Shown here: one piece after another, positions 17,994 through 26,575 of the stretch | How positions within the stretch are numbered: position 1 is the stretch's first letter | How the letters are laid out: each line of letters begins with the position of its first letter | Source of the DNA: an uncultured Marinoscillum sp. | Lineage (GTDB): Bacteria; Bacteroidota; Bacteroidia; Cytophagales; MED-G16 | Assembly: GCA_902523065.1 (NCBI GenBank) | Contig: CABYXZ010000002.1 | Location: 248,001-312,000, forward strand | Length of the DNA stretch: 64,000 bases | Direction of reading: 5' to 3' | Position numbers and translations under genes: made by a program | Notes under the pieces: generated by a model | The model's input: the letters and a program-made list of their open reading frames with translations, nothing else | Databases searched by the model: none | What the model was told of the DNA's origin: nothing

Positions 17994-19379
17994 TTATAAA
18001 ATATATTCACTTAAATCCTTATTTTGAGTAATTGAGTTTAATTTATCTTCAACCATTTTTTTGGTGATTACAACTTTTGCATTTGGTCCGATTTTTTCAG
18101 GAATGTCAAATAGAATTTCATTAAGTAATTTACTCATAACAGTGTGAAGTCTTCTTGCTCCAATATTTTCTATTTCAGAATTTATAATAAAAGCCTTATT
18201 TGAGATTTCTTTTAATGCATCATCATTAAAAATTATTTCGACATTTTCGGCTTTTATTAATGCCTTATATTGTTTTGTTAGAGAATTCTTTGGTTCACAT
18301 AATATCTTAAGAAAGTCTTCCTGGGTTAAATTATCTAGTTCAACTCTTATAGGAAATCTACCTTGAAGTTCTGGAATTAAATCAGATGGTTTTGAAAGAT
18401 GGAAAGCACCTGCAGCAATAAATAATATGTGGTCAGTTTTTATAACTCCATATTTAGTGGTCACTGAAGTTCCTTCTACAATAGGAAGAAGATCTCTCTG
18501 TACACCTTCTCTACTTACGTCAGGACCGCCACCTTTACTGGAGCTGCCACTTATTTTGTCAATCTCATCAATAAATATTATTCCAGTGTTTTCTGCTTTA
18601 CTTATTGCCTCCTCTTTGACCTCATCCATGTCGATAAGTTTTGAAACCTCTGACTCTAATAATATTTTCTTTGCTTCCCCAATAGTAACTTTTCTTTTCT
18701 TATTTCTCTTAGGCATCATGTTGCTTATCATATCTTGAAGATTTATCATTGATGACTCGTCCATCATTCCACCACCAATCATACCAATTCCAGAATTATT
18801 AGGCTTTTGAACTGAGATTTCTATTTTTCTATCATCAAGTTCTCCATTTTTAATTTTTTGTTTGAATTTATCTCTGGTTTTCTCATTTATTTCCTTATCA
18901 GTATTATTTTCTTTCTTTTCAAGACTTAAATTGATGTTTGACTGAACTTTATTAACTGGTGGAATTAATATATCGAGAATTAGATTATTTACACTTTCTT
19001 CAGCCTTCACTTTTACTTCTTCTTTCTTGATGGTTTTTACTAGATTGACGGATTGTTCAACAAGATCCCTAACCATACTTTCAACGTCTCTTCCTACATA
19101 ACCCACTTCGGTAAACTTTGAGGCTTCAACCTTTGTAAATGGAGCATCAGAAAGTTTTGCTAACCTCCTTGCAATTTCAGTCTTTCCAACACCCGTAGCA
19201 CCGATCATAAGAATATTATTTGGAATTATTTCATTCTTAATTTCATCATTAACATTTAACCTTCTCCACCTATTTCTCAGAGCAATTGCAACATTTCTTT
19301 TGGCTTCCTTCTGGCCAATTATATATTTATCTAGCTCATTTACAATTTCTTGAGGAGTCATATTTTTTATGTTTTCCAT
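17994..19379 (-). CDS. hslU: HslU (ClpY) AAA+ unfoldase
   Basis: ATPase subunit of the HslUV protease. Walker A GATGVGKTE is at residues 60-68, the pore-loop GYVGRD near 98, an inserted I-domain around 110-240, Walker B FIDEID near 267, and the sensor/arginine region (ENIGARRLH) near 410. Length 461 aa is normal. It ends a minus-strand run from GH3. The peptidase partner hslV is not adjacent. Confidence 0.96.
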   Translation of the reverse strand: MENIKNMTPQEIVNELDKYIIGQKEAKRNVAIALRNRWRRLNVNDEIKNEIIPNNILMIGATGVGKTEIARRLAKLSDAPFTKVEASKFTEVGYVGRDVESMVRDLVEQSVNLVKTIKKEEVKVKAEESVNNLILDILIPPVNKVQSNINLSLEKKENNTDKEINEKTRDKFKQKIKNGELDDRKIEISVQKPNNSGIGMIGGGMMDESSMINLQDMISNMMPKRNKKRKVTIGEAKKILLESEVSKLIDMDEVKEEAISKAENTGIIFIDEIDKISGSSSKGGGPDVSREGVQRDLLPIVEGTSVTTKYGVIKTDHILFIAAGAFHLSKPSDLIPELQGRFPIRVELDNLTQEDFLKILCEPKNSLTKQYKALIKAENVEIIFNDDALKEISNKAFIINSEIENIGARRLHTVMSKLLNEILFDIPEKIGPNAKVVITKKMVEDKLNSITQNKDLSEYIL

Positions 19380-19388
19380 AATCTAAAT

Positions 19389-20303
19389 TTAAAGTCTTTT
19401 TAAGTTATAACTTAAAGATATTGCGTTAGTACTTGAAATAGAGTTTATCACCACTCTTGAATAATTAATAATAAATCTACTTAGTAATAACTCAATACCA
19501 TACGATATGCCATTAATTTTAGTTGAGTTTGGCAATTTCATATTATTATTTATTTTATGATTGTAACCCAATTGAATACTCATAAATTTTGAGAGAATAC
19601 CCTCTAATCCAATAGAAATATTATTATTTTCTATGCTTTTAACATAATATCTGTAAGTTACTGAGAACCTTAAAGGCATGTATTCTGGTTTAAAAGTACT
19701 TCCTAAATTTATGTTGAAAGGAATTATATCTTCTTCGTAAAATATCAATCCAAAATTTTTTATTACTAGTCCAAAATTTATTTTATTATTTGTAAATGGT
19801 GAATAAATTGCCCCAGCATCTATTAGTATACCATTTTTTCTTTGCTCAAATAATTTAGAGTAGAAATAATTCAAATTTGATCCTACTATGAAATTATTAA
19901 GTTTTAAAGATTTTGAAAATGAAAGCAACAATTCTTTTGGATAAAAATTTCCATTGAAATTACCTGATTGATCATAAAATTTAAATTTACCATGAGAAAA
20001 GTATTTTACTCCTATTCCAAAGTTCCCTAAAAATGATGAGCTGTCAGTAAAAAGAATACTTGATGAATTTATATCACTTATGTAGTTAAGATAATTTATT
20101 GAAACAACTTTATTGCTTTTATATGTAAATGCTGGATTAGATAAGAAATAATTATTCCTTTCGTTTAATGAGACGTTGTTTCCTCCTAATGCTCCAATTT
20201 TTGAGTTTTCACTTGTCTCTAGGAAATTAATTAGACTATTTTGTGAAAATAAATTTGAATTAATAATTAATCCAACAACCAAAAGATATTTGGACAATGC
20301 CAA
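19389..20303 (-). CDS. porQ: PorQ-like type IX secretion outer membrane protein
   Basis: Outer-membrane beta-barrel of the PorQ/PorV-like family, 304 aa. It has a signal peptide (about 1-20, ending LFSQ) and the family segment GALGGNNVSLNERNNYFLSN at 37-56, then alternating amphipathic strands ending with a short aromatic-poor tail. In T9SS, PorQ takes part with PorZ, PorU and PorV in the surface attachment complex. The start codon is TTG; no ATG is near. It lies 9 bp before hslU and downstream of rseP. Confidence 0.82.
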   Translation of the reverse strand: MALSKYLLVVGLIINSNLFSQNSLINFLETSENSKIGALGGNNVSLNERNNYFLSNPAFTYKSNKVVSINYLNYISDINSSSILFTDSSSFLGNFGIGVKYFSHGKFKFYDQSGNFNGNFYPKELLLSFSKSLKLNNFIVGSNLNYFYSKLFEQRKNGILIDAGAIYSPFTNNKINFGLVIKNFGLIFYEEDIIPFNINLGSTFKPEYMPLRFSVTYRYYVKSIENNNISIGLEGILSKFMSIQLGYNHKINNNMKLPNSTKINGISYGIELLLSRFIINYSRVVINSISSTNAISLSYNLKRL

Positions 20304-20318
20304 GAGAGTAACATTTAA

Positions 20319-21638
20319 TTATATAAATAGTTTATAAATATCATTAAGGATAACGTAAGACATTAGTCCTAATAGTACTATAACTCCAAATCTTGTTGAA
20401 TATTCTAAAAACTTTTCAGAGGGTTTTCTACCGCTAATCATTTCATAAAGAATGAAAGTTGCGTGACCTCCGTCCAAAGCTGGTATTGGAAGAAGATTCA
20501 TAAAGGCAAGTACCATTGATAATAATCCAACTATTCTCCAGAAATTTCCCCAGTCCCACGTTGATCCAAAAATTTGAGCTATTCCAATTGGTCCACTTAA
20601 ATTTTTTGATGGATCTATATCGCCAGAGAACATTTTCCCAAAAGCTTTAATATTGACAAACACAGTTCCGAAAGCCCTTTCAGTACCAATACCAATTGAC
20701 TCCGAAAGTGAATAACTTTTCTTACTAAAATTAAGAGGTTGATTCATCACCATAATGCCAATTTTTCCATCTTTATTTATTTCAACTACTTTATCAATAT
20801 TATTATTATCTCTTTTTACAGTAAGTTGAACAATTGAACTTTTGTTTTCTTCAAGAATATTTTTTAGTTCTATAAAATCAATTATTTCTGTATCATCAAC
20901 TTTAACAATTTTGTCACCTTTAATAATTCCAGCTGTAAATGCGTTATTATCAGAAAAAACACTATCAATATAGAAAGGAGTCCTTGCCTTCAAAAAAGAC
21001 GATAGTGCCTCTCTACTATTCATCTTATTTATAAAGTTGTTAGGGAGTTTGAGTTTAATTATTTCATTATCTCTAAGAACCTGAAACGATGCATTATCAT
21101 CAAAGAATAGATTAGGATCAAATAAGTCAGAATCTCTTTCCCAGTCGTTTCCATTTATTTTTAATATCTTATCACCTGTTTGGAATCCAACTTCTTTACC
21201 CAGCTCAAGAGCTAGTATTCCGTTTTTGTTAATTTCATCTTTGGATAAGAAAGTGTCACCATTACTGTATGTCATCACAGTAAATATTATCAAACCTGTT
21301 ATCACGTTAAATATAATTCCACCAAGCATCACAATCATTCTTTGCCATGCTGGTTTCGATCTGAATTCCCACTCTTCAGGCTCTTCATTAAGGTGCTCAG
21401 TATCCATTGACTCGTCAATAATTCCCTTAATTTTAACAAAACCACCAAGAGGAATTGAACCTAGTCCATATTCTGTTCCTTTGTATTGGAAGCTGAAAAT
21501 TTTTGGTGGAAATCCAATGAAATATTTTTCAACTTTCATTCCAAATGTCTTAGCAGCTATAAGATGACCAAATTCATGTATTCCAACGATTATGGATAAT
21601 GCAAGAATCATTTGAATCGCCATTATTAATCCATCCAT
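20319..21638 (-). CDS. rseP: RseP site-2 intramembrane metalloprotease
   Basis: Zinc protease that cleaves transmembrane segments of anti-sigma factors and signal peptides. The active-site HEFGH is at residues 21-25 in the first membrane helix; two PDZ-like domains occupy about 125-305; the second zinc-ligand motif NLLPIPALDGGH lies near 385. Length 439 aa is normal. Gene order dxr-rseP is conserved in many bacteria and is kept here with a 1-bp gap. Confidence 0.95.
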   Translation of the reverse strand: MDGLIMAIQMILALSIIVGIHEFGHLIAAKTFGMKVEKYFIGFPPKIFSFQYKGTEYGLGSIPLGGFVKIKGIIDESMDTEHLNEEPEEWEFRSKPAWQRMIVMLGGIIFNVITGLIIFTVMTYSNGDTFLSKDEINKNGILALELGKEVGFQTGDKILKINGNDWERDSDLFDPNLFFDDNASFQVLRDNEIIKLKLPNNFINKMNSREALSSFLKARTPFYIDSVFSDNNAFTAGIIKGDKIVKVDDTEIIDFIELKNILEENKSSIVQLTVKRDNNNIDKVVEINKDGKIGIMVMNQPLNFSKKSYSLSESIGIGTERAFGTVFVNIKAFGKMFSGDIDPSKNLSGPIGIAQIFGSTWDWGNFWRIVGLLSMVLAFMNLLPIPALDGGHATFILYEMISGRKPSEKFLEYSTRFGVIVLLGLMSYVILNDIYKLFI

Positions 21639-21639
21639 A

Positions 21640-22791
21640 TTAGAAGTTTTTTATCATACTATTTGTGTACTCTCTAGTCAACCTATCTGTTTCAATAAGT
21701 TGATCTAAATTTGGATTTGCAATATAGGATATTTTGTTTAAAGAGTCCTCAATTATAGATGTCATGTCTAAAAATTTAATTTTTTCTTTTAGAAATGCAG
21801 ATACAACAATCTCATTGGCAGCATTCAAAATGCATGGGGCATTTCCCTCTTTTTGAGCTGCTTCAAAAGCTAATTTCAAATTATTAAATGTCTTGTAGCA
21901 TGGTTTTTCAAAATTTAGTGACGAATCAATAAAATTATATCTTTTGTAAGAATTAGATAACCTCTTTGGATACCCTAAAGCATATTGTATTGGAAGCCTC
22001 ATATCGGGTTCTCCGAGCTGTGCAATTATTGATCCGTCCTTAAATTGGACCATAGAATGAATTATTGACTCAGGGTGAATGATCACGTCAATATTTTTTA
22101 TATCTACATCAAACAAGAATTTTGCCTCTATTACTTCTAAACCCTTGTTCATTAAAGTTGAAGAATCAATGGTAATTTTTTCACCCATTTCCCAATTTGG
22201 ATGATTTAATGCTTCTTTCACAGTGACTGTATTCAAGAAATCTATATTTTTTCCTCTAAATGGTCCTCCAGATGCAGTTAGTATAATCTTTTCTAAGTCT
22301 CTCTCATCTTCACCATTTAAACATTGAAAAATTGCTGAGTGTTCAGAATCAACTGGTAAAATTTTTGAATTATTATTCTTAACTAGATCGAGAATATTTC
22401 TTCCAGCAATAACTAATGTTTCTTTATTAGCTAATGCTATATCGATATTATTTTTAATTGCATTTATTGTAGGTATTAGACCTGACTTTCCAACAACAGC
22501 AGTAACTACCATATCTAATTCACAGCATTTTGAGAAATCGTTAAGAGAACTCTCTCCATGAAAAATTTCAATTTTTGAGTTTTTTATTAATTTATTAAGT
22601 TTTTCAACTTTAGAAGAGTCACATATTATAACAACCTTTGGTTGAAATTTATTTGCTTGTTTAGCAAGAAGCTTATAATTAGAATTTGCAGATATTAAAT
22701 CTAAATTGAAAATGTCTTTATTTTTTTCTATTACCTCTAGGGTTTGTATTCCTATTGAGCCAGTTGATCCTAATACTGCGATTTTTCTCAT
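21640..22791 (-). CDS. dxr: 1-deoxy-D-xylulose 5-phosphate reductoisomerase
   Basis: First committed step of the MEP isoprenoid pathway, DXP to MEP with NADPH. The dinucleotide-binding loop GSTGSIG is at residues 8-14. The metal and substrate site with PVDSEHSAIFQ lies near 145, GGPFRG near 174, and HPNWEMGEKITIDSSTLMNK near 197-216. Length 383 aa is typical. Together with ispE in this window it shows that isoprenoids come from the MEP route. The ATG overlaps the last base of the upstream GH3 gene. Confidence 0.97.
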   Translation of the reverse strand: MRKIAVLGSTGSIGIQTLEVIEKNKDIFNLDLISANSNYKLLAKQANKFQPKVVIICDSSKVEKLNKLIKNSKIEIFHGESSLNDFSKCCELDMVVTAVVGKSGLIPTINAIKNNIDIALANKETLVIAGRNILDLVKNNNSKILPVDSEHSAIFQCLNGEDERDLEKIILTASGGPFRGKNIDFLNTVTVKEALNHPNWEMGEKITIDSSTLMNKGLEVIEAKFLFDVDIKNIDVIIHPESIIHSMVQFKDGSIIAQLGEPDMRLPIQYALGYPKRLSNSYKRYNFIDSSLNFEKPCYKTFNNLKLAFEAAQKEGNAPCILNAANEIVVSAFLKEKIKFLDMTSIIEDSLNKISYIANPNLDQLIETDRLTREYTNSMIKNF

Positions 22792-24278
22792 TAGTTTATT
22801 TTCTTAATTTTTTCAATTATTGAATTATCATTTGAAATTCTGGGTACTTTATTTTGTCCTCCTAATTTTCCAATTGATTTCATAAAATTAATGAATGATT
22901 TTTTTTTAGCTTTATTTACTTTTAACCTACTTATTACTTTATCATTTATAAGATCTTTATAGTATATATTTCTCTTTTGCATATTTTTATCTAATTCTTT
23001 TTCAAATTCGCTCATATTTTTAGGTGGTGTATTAAATTCAATTAACCACTCATGGTGTGATTTTGATCTTTTATTTATAATTTTTGGACCAACAGTATAT
23101 TCAGTTATTTCTACTTCTCTGAATTTTTGACATGTTATTTTTAATGATATCTCAACATCTTCAACAATTACGTGCTCTCCAAAAGCAGAAATAAATTGTT
23201 TTGTTCTTCCTGAAACTCGAATTTTAAATGGATTTAAGTTGGTAAACTTTATTGTGTCACCTATGTTGTATGACCAAAGACCGGCATTAGAAGATATAAT
23301 TAATGCATAATTGGTGTCTAATTTTACATCCTTGATAGAAATCCTTCTTGGATCTTTATTTTTTAATTCATTTACTTCAACAAATTCATAAAAAATACCT
23401 GAATTTATTTGAAGCAATAGATCTTCTGAATCTATATCATTTTGATAGGCAAAAAACCCTTCACTGGCTGGAAAAGTCTCCAAAGTATCAATTTCTTTTC
23501 CTATTGAATTAAAAAGGTTTTTTTTATAAGGTTCAAAATTTACCCCACCATGACATATAAGATCTAAATTTGGAAAAATTTGATTTATTTTCTTTCCTGT
23601 TTTTTCGATAATTATATCAAAAAACATTTGGATCCAAGGAGGTATTCCACCTATAATTCTTAGATCTCTGCCGATTGTTTCTTCAGCAATTTGATCAATT
23701 TTTTTTTCCCAATTTTTAATTTGATTTGTTTTCTTATTTGGTAATGATTTCTTTTTGAGAAGAAGGGGTTTGTGATGATTAACAATTCCTGATAATCTCC
23801 CTATTTTTATTTGGTTTTTCTCTTCTAGATCTGGTGATCCTGATAGAAACATTACCTTGCCAAGAAAAGGTTTTATTTTCTTTTTTTTTAAGTAGTAATT
23901 GTACAGAAGGTGCTTTGCGGAATTTATATGGTTTGGCAGTGATTCTTTGGTAATAGGAATGAATTTTGTTCCGGAGGTTGTGCCTGAAGTTTTGGCAAAA
24001 TATAGTGGTCTCCCTGGCCATGTTATATCTTCTTTTCCTTTTCTTACATGATTAATATAAATTTTAAAATCCTCATAATCTCTAATTGGAACATTTAATT
24101 TATACTTTTCATAGTTATCAATTTTATTGAAGTTATGATCAATACCGAATTTTGTATTTTTAGATTTCCTTAATAAATTCTTAAAGATATCATACTGAAT
24201 ATTTATAGCTTCTGAGTTCGAAAATCCCTTTGGAGAGTAGGACTTGTCAATTTGACTTATTAAATAGTTTAAAAACAT
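22791..24278 (-). CDS. GH3 auxin-responsive-promoter family protein
   Basis: Acyl-adenylate-forming superfamily member of the GH3 type. The ATP-binding loop TSGTTSGTKFIPIT lies near residues 95-108, ETFPASEGFFAYQ near 262, and YALIISSNAGLWSYNIGDTI near 325-344. Plant GH3 proteins conjugate amino acids to acyl hormones; bacterial members such as this are common in Bacteroidota but uncharacterised. It heads the dxr-rseP-porQ-hslU run. The C-terminal domain is rich in Lys. Confidence 0.88.
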   Translation of the reverse strand: MFLNYLISQIDKSYSPKGFSNSEAINIQYDIFKNLLRKSKNTKFGIDHNFNKIDNYEKYKLNVPIRDYEDFKIYINHVRKGKEDITWPGRPLYFAKTSGTTSGTKFIPITKESLPNHINSAKHLLYNYYLKKKKIKPFLGKVMFLSGSPDLEEKNQIKIGRLSGIVNHHKPLLLKKKSLPNKKTNQIKNWEKKIDQIAEETIGRDLRIIGGIPPWIQMFFDIIIEKTGKKINQIFPNLDLICHGGVNFEPYKKNLFNSIGKEIDTLETFPASEGFFAYQNDIDSEDLLLQINSGIFYEFVEVNELKNKDPRRISIKDVKLDTNYALIISSNAGLWSYNIGDTIKFTNLNPFKIRVSGRTKQFISAFGEHVIVEDVEISLKITCQKFREVEITEYTVGPKIINKRSKSHHEWLIEFNTPPKNMSEFEKELDKNMQKRNIYYKDLINDKVISRLKVNKAKKKSFINFMKSIGKLGGQNKVPRISNDNSIIEKIKKIN

Positions 24279-24341
24279 AATATGATTTAATTAAGATAAG
24301 TTTCATCAAATACCCAAGGAAATTGGTAAATATTGTGTGAA

Positions 24342-25670
24342 CTAAATTGATATTCTTTTTTTGATTTCTTCTACGTTTTTTCTGAAGATATTATCTGTAT
24401 CAATCATATCATTAACAGATTGAACAGCATGTATTACAGTGCTATGATCTCTACCCCCAAAATGAAATCCAATTGATTTTAAAGAATTATTTGTAAAATC
24501 TTTTGAAAAATACATTGCAACCTGCCTAGCAATTACTATTTCTTTTTTTCTTGCTTTATCTTTCATATCATCAATACTGATATTAAAGAATTTGGATACA
24601 ACTTCTTGTATATAGGCAATATTTATTTCTCTATTGGTATCCTTAACTATCTTACTTATAATGGATTTTGCTAAATCAAGATCTATATTTTTTTTAGTGA
24701 TTGTTGCATGTGCAAGAAGAGAAATTAGTACACCTTCAAGCTCTCTAATATTTGTATCAACTTGAATTGCTATGTAGTTTACTATCTCTTCAGAAATTTT
24801 AATATTTTCATTCTTTATTTTAGCTTTGAGAATATTTAGCCTAGTGTCATAATCTGGTTTTTCTAATTCAACTGTTAGTCCAGATTTAAATCTACTTATT
24901 AATCTCTGCTCAAGTCCATCTAAACTCAAAGGAGAATTGTCTGCAGAGAGAATTATTTGTTTGTTATTAAGGTTTAATTGATTGAAAATATGAAAAAATA
25001 CTTCTTGTGTTTTTTCCTTACCCTTAAAAAATTGGACATCGTCGATTATTAAACAATCAACATTTATATAAAACTTTGTAAAATCTTTTAGCTTATTTTC
25101 CCTCAAAGAGTCTATAAATTGATTTGCAAATTTTTCAGATGTTACATAATAAACTGATTTTTGATTGTCTTTAGAAATTTTATTTCCAATAGACTGAATT
25201 AAATGAGTTTTTCCTAAACCGACACCACCATAAATCATGAGGGGATTGAAAGGATTATCACCAGGGTTTTTACTAATTCTTTTCCCTGCAGCTCTAGCTA
25301 CACTGTTACATTTTCCAGGAATAAAATTCTTAAACCTGTAGTTTTTATTTAAGTTGTCAAATTTGGTTTCATTTATAATTTCTTTCTGTGGACTGTTTCT
25401 AATTTCGCTCTTTTTTGAATGAGCTTTTAATTCAGAAACTACATACTCTATCTTGAGGTTTTTACCAATGACTTTTTTTATAGATTCATCAATTAGTTCG
25501 AGATAATGCTCCTCAAGCCACTCGTAGAAAAATCTAGATGGAACTCTTAGGGAAATTGTAGATGAGCTTATTTCAACTAGTTCAATTGGTTTGAACCATG
25601 TCTTGTATTGCTGATCATTAACTTTATCTTTTATAAGAGACAAACATTTCTCCCAATGCTTTTCTTGCAT
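24342..25670 (-). CDS. dnaA: DnaA chromosomal replication initiator
   Basis: AAA+ initiator of 442 aa. Domain I is at about 1-80, a short linker to about 108, then the AAA+ core with Walker A GGVGLGKTH at 148-156, Walker B LIIDDVQF near 213 and the DNA-binding domain IV signature GGRDHSTVIHAVQSV near 408-422. It is transcribed away from a 215-bp AT-rich intergenic region; dnaN is not adjacent. Confidence 0.97.
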   Translation of the reverse strand: MQEKHWEKCLSLIKDKVNDQQYKTWFKPIELVEISSSTISLRVPSRFFYEWLEEHYLELIDESIKKVIGKNLKIEYVVSELKAHSKKSEIRNSPQKEIINETKFDNLNKNYRFKNFIPGKCNSVARAAGKRISKNPGDNPFNPLMIYGGVGLGKTHLIQSIGNKISKDNQKSVYYVTSEKFANQFIDSLRENKLKDFTKFYINVDCLIIDDVQFFKGKEKTQEVFFHIFNQLNLNNKQIILSADNSPLSLDGLEQRLISRFKSGLTVELEKPDYDTRLNILKAKIKNENIKISEEIVNYIAIQVDTNIRELEGVLISLLAHATITKKNIDLDLAKSIISKIVKDTNREINIAYIQEVVSKFFNISIDDMKDKARKKEIVIARQVAMYFSKDFTNNSLKSIGFHFGGRDHSTVIHAVQSVNDMIDTDNIFRKNVEEIKKRISI

Positions 25671-25885
25671 TTTAAATTATTAGTGGTTTATAAAATTTGC
25701 TATTTGTAAAATAGGGAATCAAATATTAATGATTTTTCTTAATTAAAAAAATTTTTTTTTCATTGACTTTTTAATATCCAATCTTAATGAATTATAAGGC
25801 ATCTTTTTTTTAAAAAATCTTTGAATAGTACAATAAATTTTTTTTCTAATTTTATCGGACTAAATTTGGTTTTTCATTTTTAAAT
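25671..25885. other. AT-rich divergent intergenic region dnaA / flavin reductase
   Basis: 215 bp with long A and T tracts. A TAnnTTTG box for the rightward gene sits at its right edge. I see no TTATCCACA-type DnaA boxes, so an origin here is not supported by visible motifs. Confidence 0.6.
25861..25868 (+). promoter_or_regulatory. -7 box of the flavin reductase promoter
   Basis: TAAATTTG, an exact TAnnTTTG match, 17 nt before the ATG of the ferredoxin reductase-like gene. A -33 TTG at the right distance is not obvious. Confidence 0.5.
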
Positions 25886-26575
25886 ATGTGGTATTCAGCA
25901 TCAATAACTTCTATTGACAAAATAACTAATCAAACCTGGAAATTTGTGATAGAGCCAAATGAAAAATTTGATTTTATACCGGGCCAGTTCATTCAGCTAA
26001 AGATAGGTGAAACCAAAAGAAGCTATTCAATAGCATCCTATGATCCCAATAATAATTTCTTTGAATTATTAATTGTCAAACTTGATGGCGGAGCCATGAC
26101 AAAAATTTTATTTGAGGATATAAGTCCTGGGGAAAAGATTGAGATTAAAGGACCGATAGGAAGATTTACATTACCAGAAAATATTGATAGAGATATTTTT
26201 TTAATTTGTACAGGTACAGGTTTGGCACCATTTAGAAGCTTCCTTCATTTTATAGATAAACAAAATATATCTACTAAAAGAATTTTTTTAATTTTTGGAA
26301 CTAGGACATCTAATGATTTATTGTGTGTAGATGAAATTAATACTCTTGTTAATAACTTAAAAAATTTAAAATATATACCTGTCTTGTCAAGAGAAAATTG
26401 GTCTGGAAAAAAAGGATATGTTCATGATCAATACCTTGATATCATAAATAAAACTGATTTGAATAATCCAATATTTTATCTCTGCGGCTGGAGAGATATG
26501 ATTAAGGAGGCAAGAACAAATTTAAAAGAATTAGGATACGATTCTAAGAGCATAAAAGTTGAAATTTACGGATAG
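25886..26575 (+). CDS. Ferredoxin/flavodoxin-NADP reductase-like flavoprotein
   Basis: FNR-superfamily oxidoreductase of 229 aa with an FAD domain and a C-terminal NAD(P) domain. The FAD motif RSYSIAS is at residues 45-51, the NAD(P) loop CTGTGLAPFRSF near 107-118, and YLCGWRDMI near 202 places the terminal ribityl/nicotinamide contacts. No iron-sulfur or globin domain is fused. The electron acceptor is unknown; the next gene starts directly after its stop. Confidence 0.88.
   Translation: MWYSASITSIDKITNQTWKFVIEPNEKFDFIPGQFIQLKIGETKRSYSIASYDPNNNFFELLIVKLDGGAMTKILFEDISPGEKIEIKGPIGRFTLPENIDRDIFLICTGTGLAPFRSFLHFIDKQNISTKRIFLIFGTRTSNDLLCVDEINTLVNNLKNLKYIPVLSRENWSGKKGYVHDQYLDIINKTDLNNPIFYLCGWRDMIKEARTNLKELGYDSKSIKVEIYG

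Noticed and set aside
25671-25885. Replication origin next to dnaA
   Set aside because: No DnaA-box cluster seen, and dnaN is not adjacent; only the AT richness fits.
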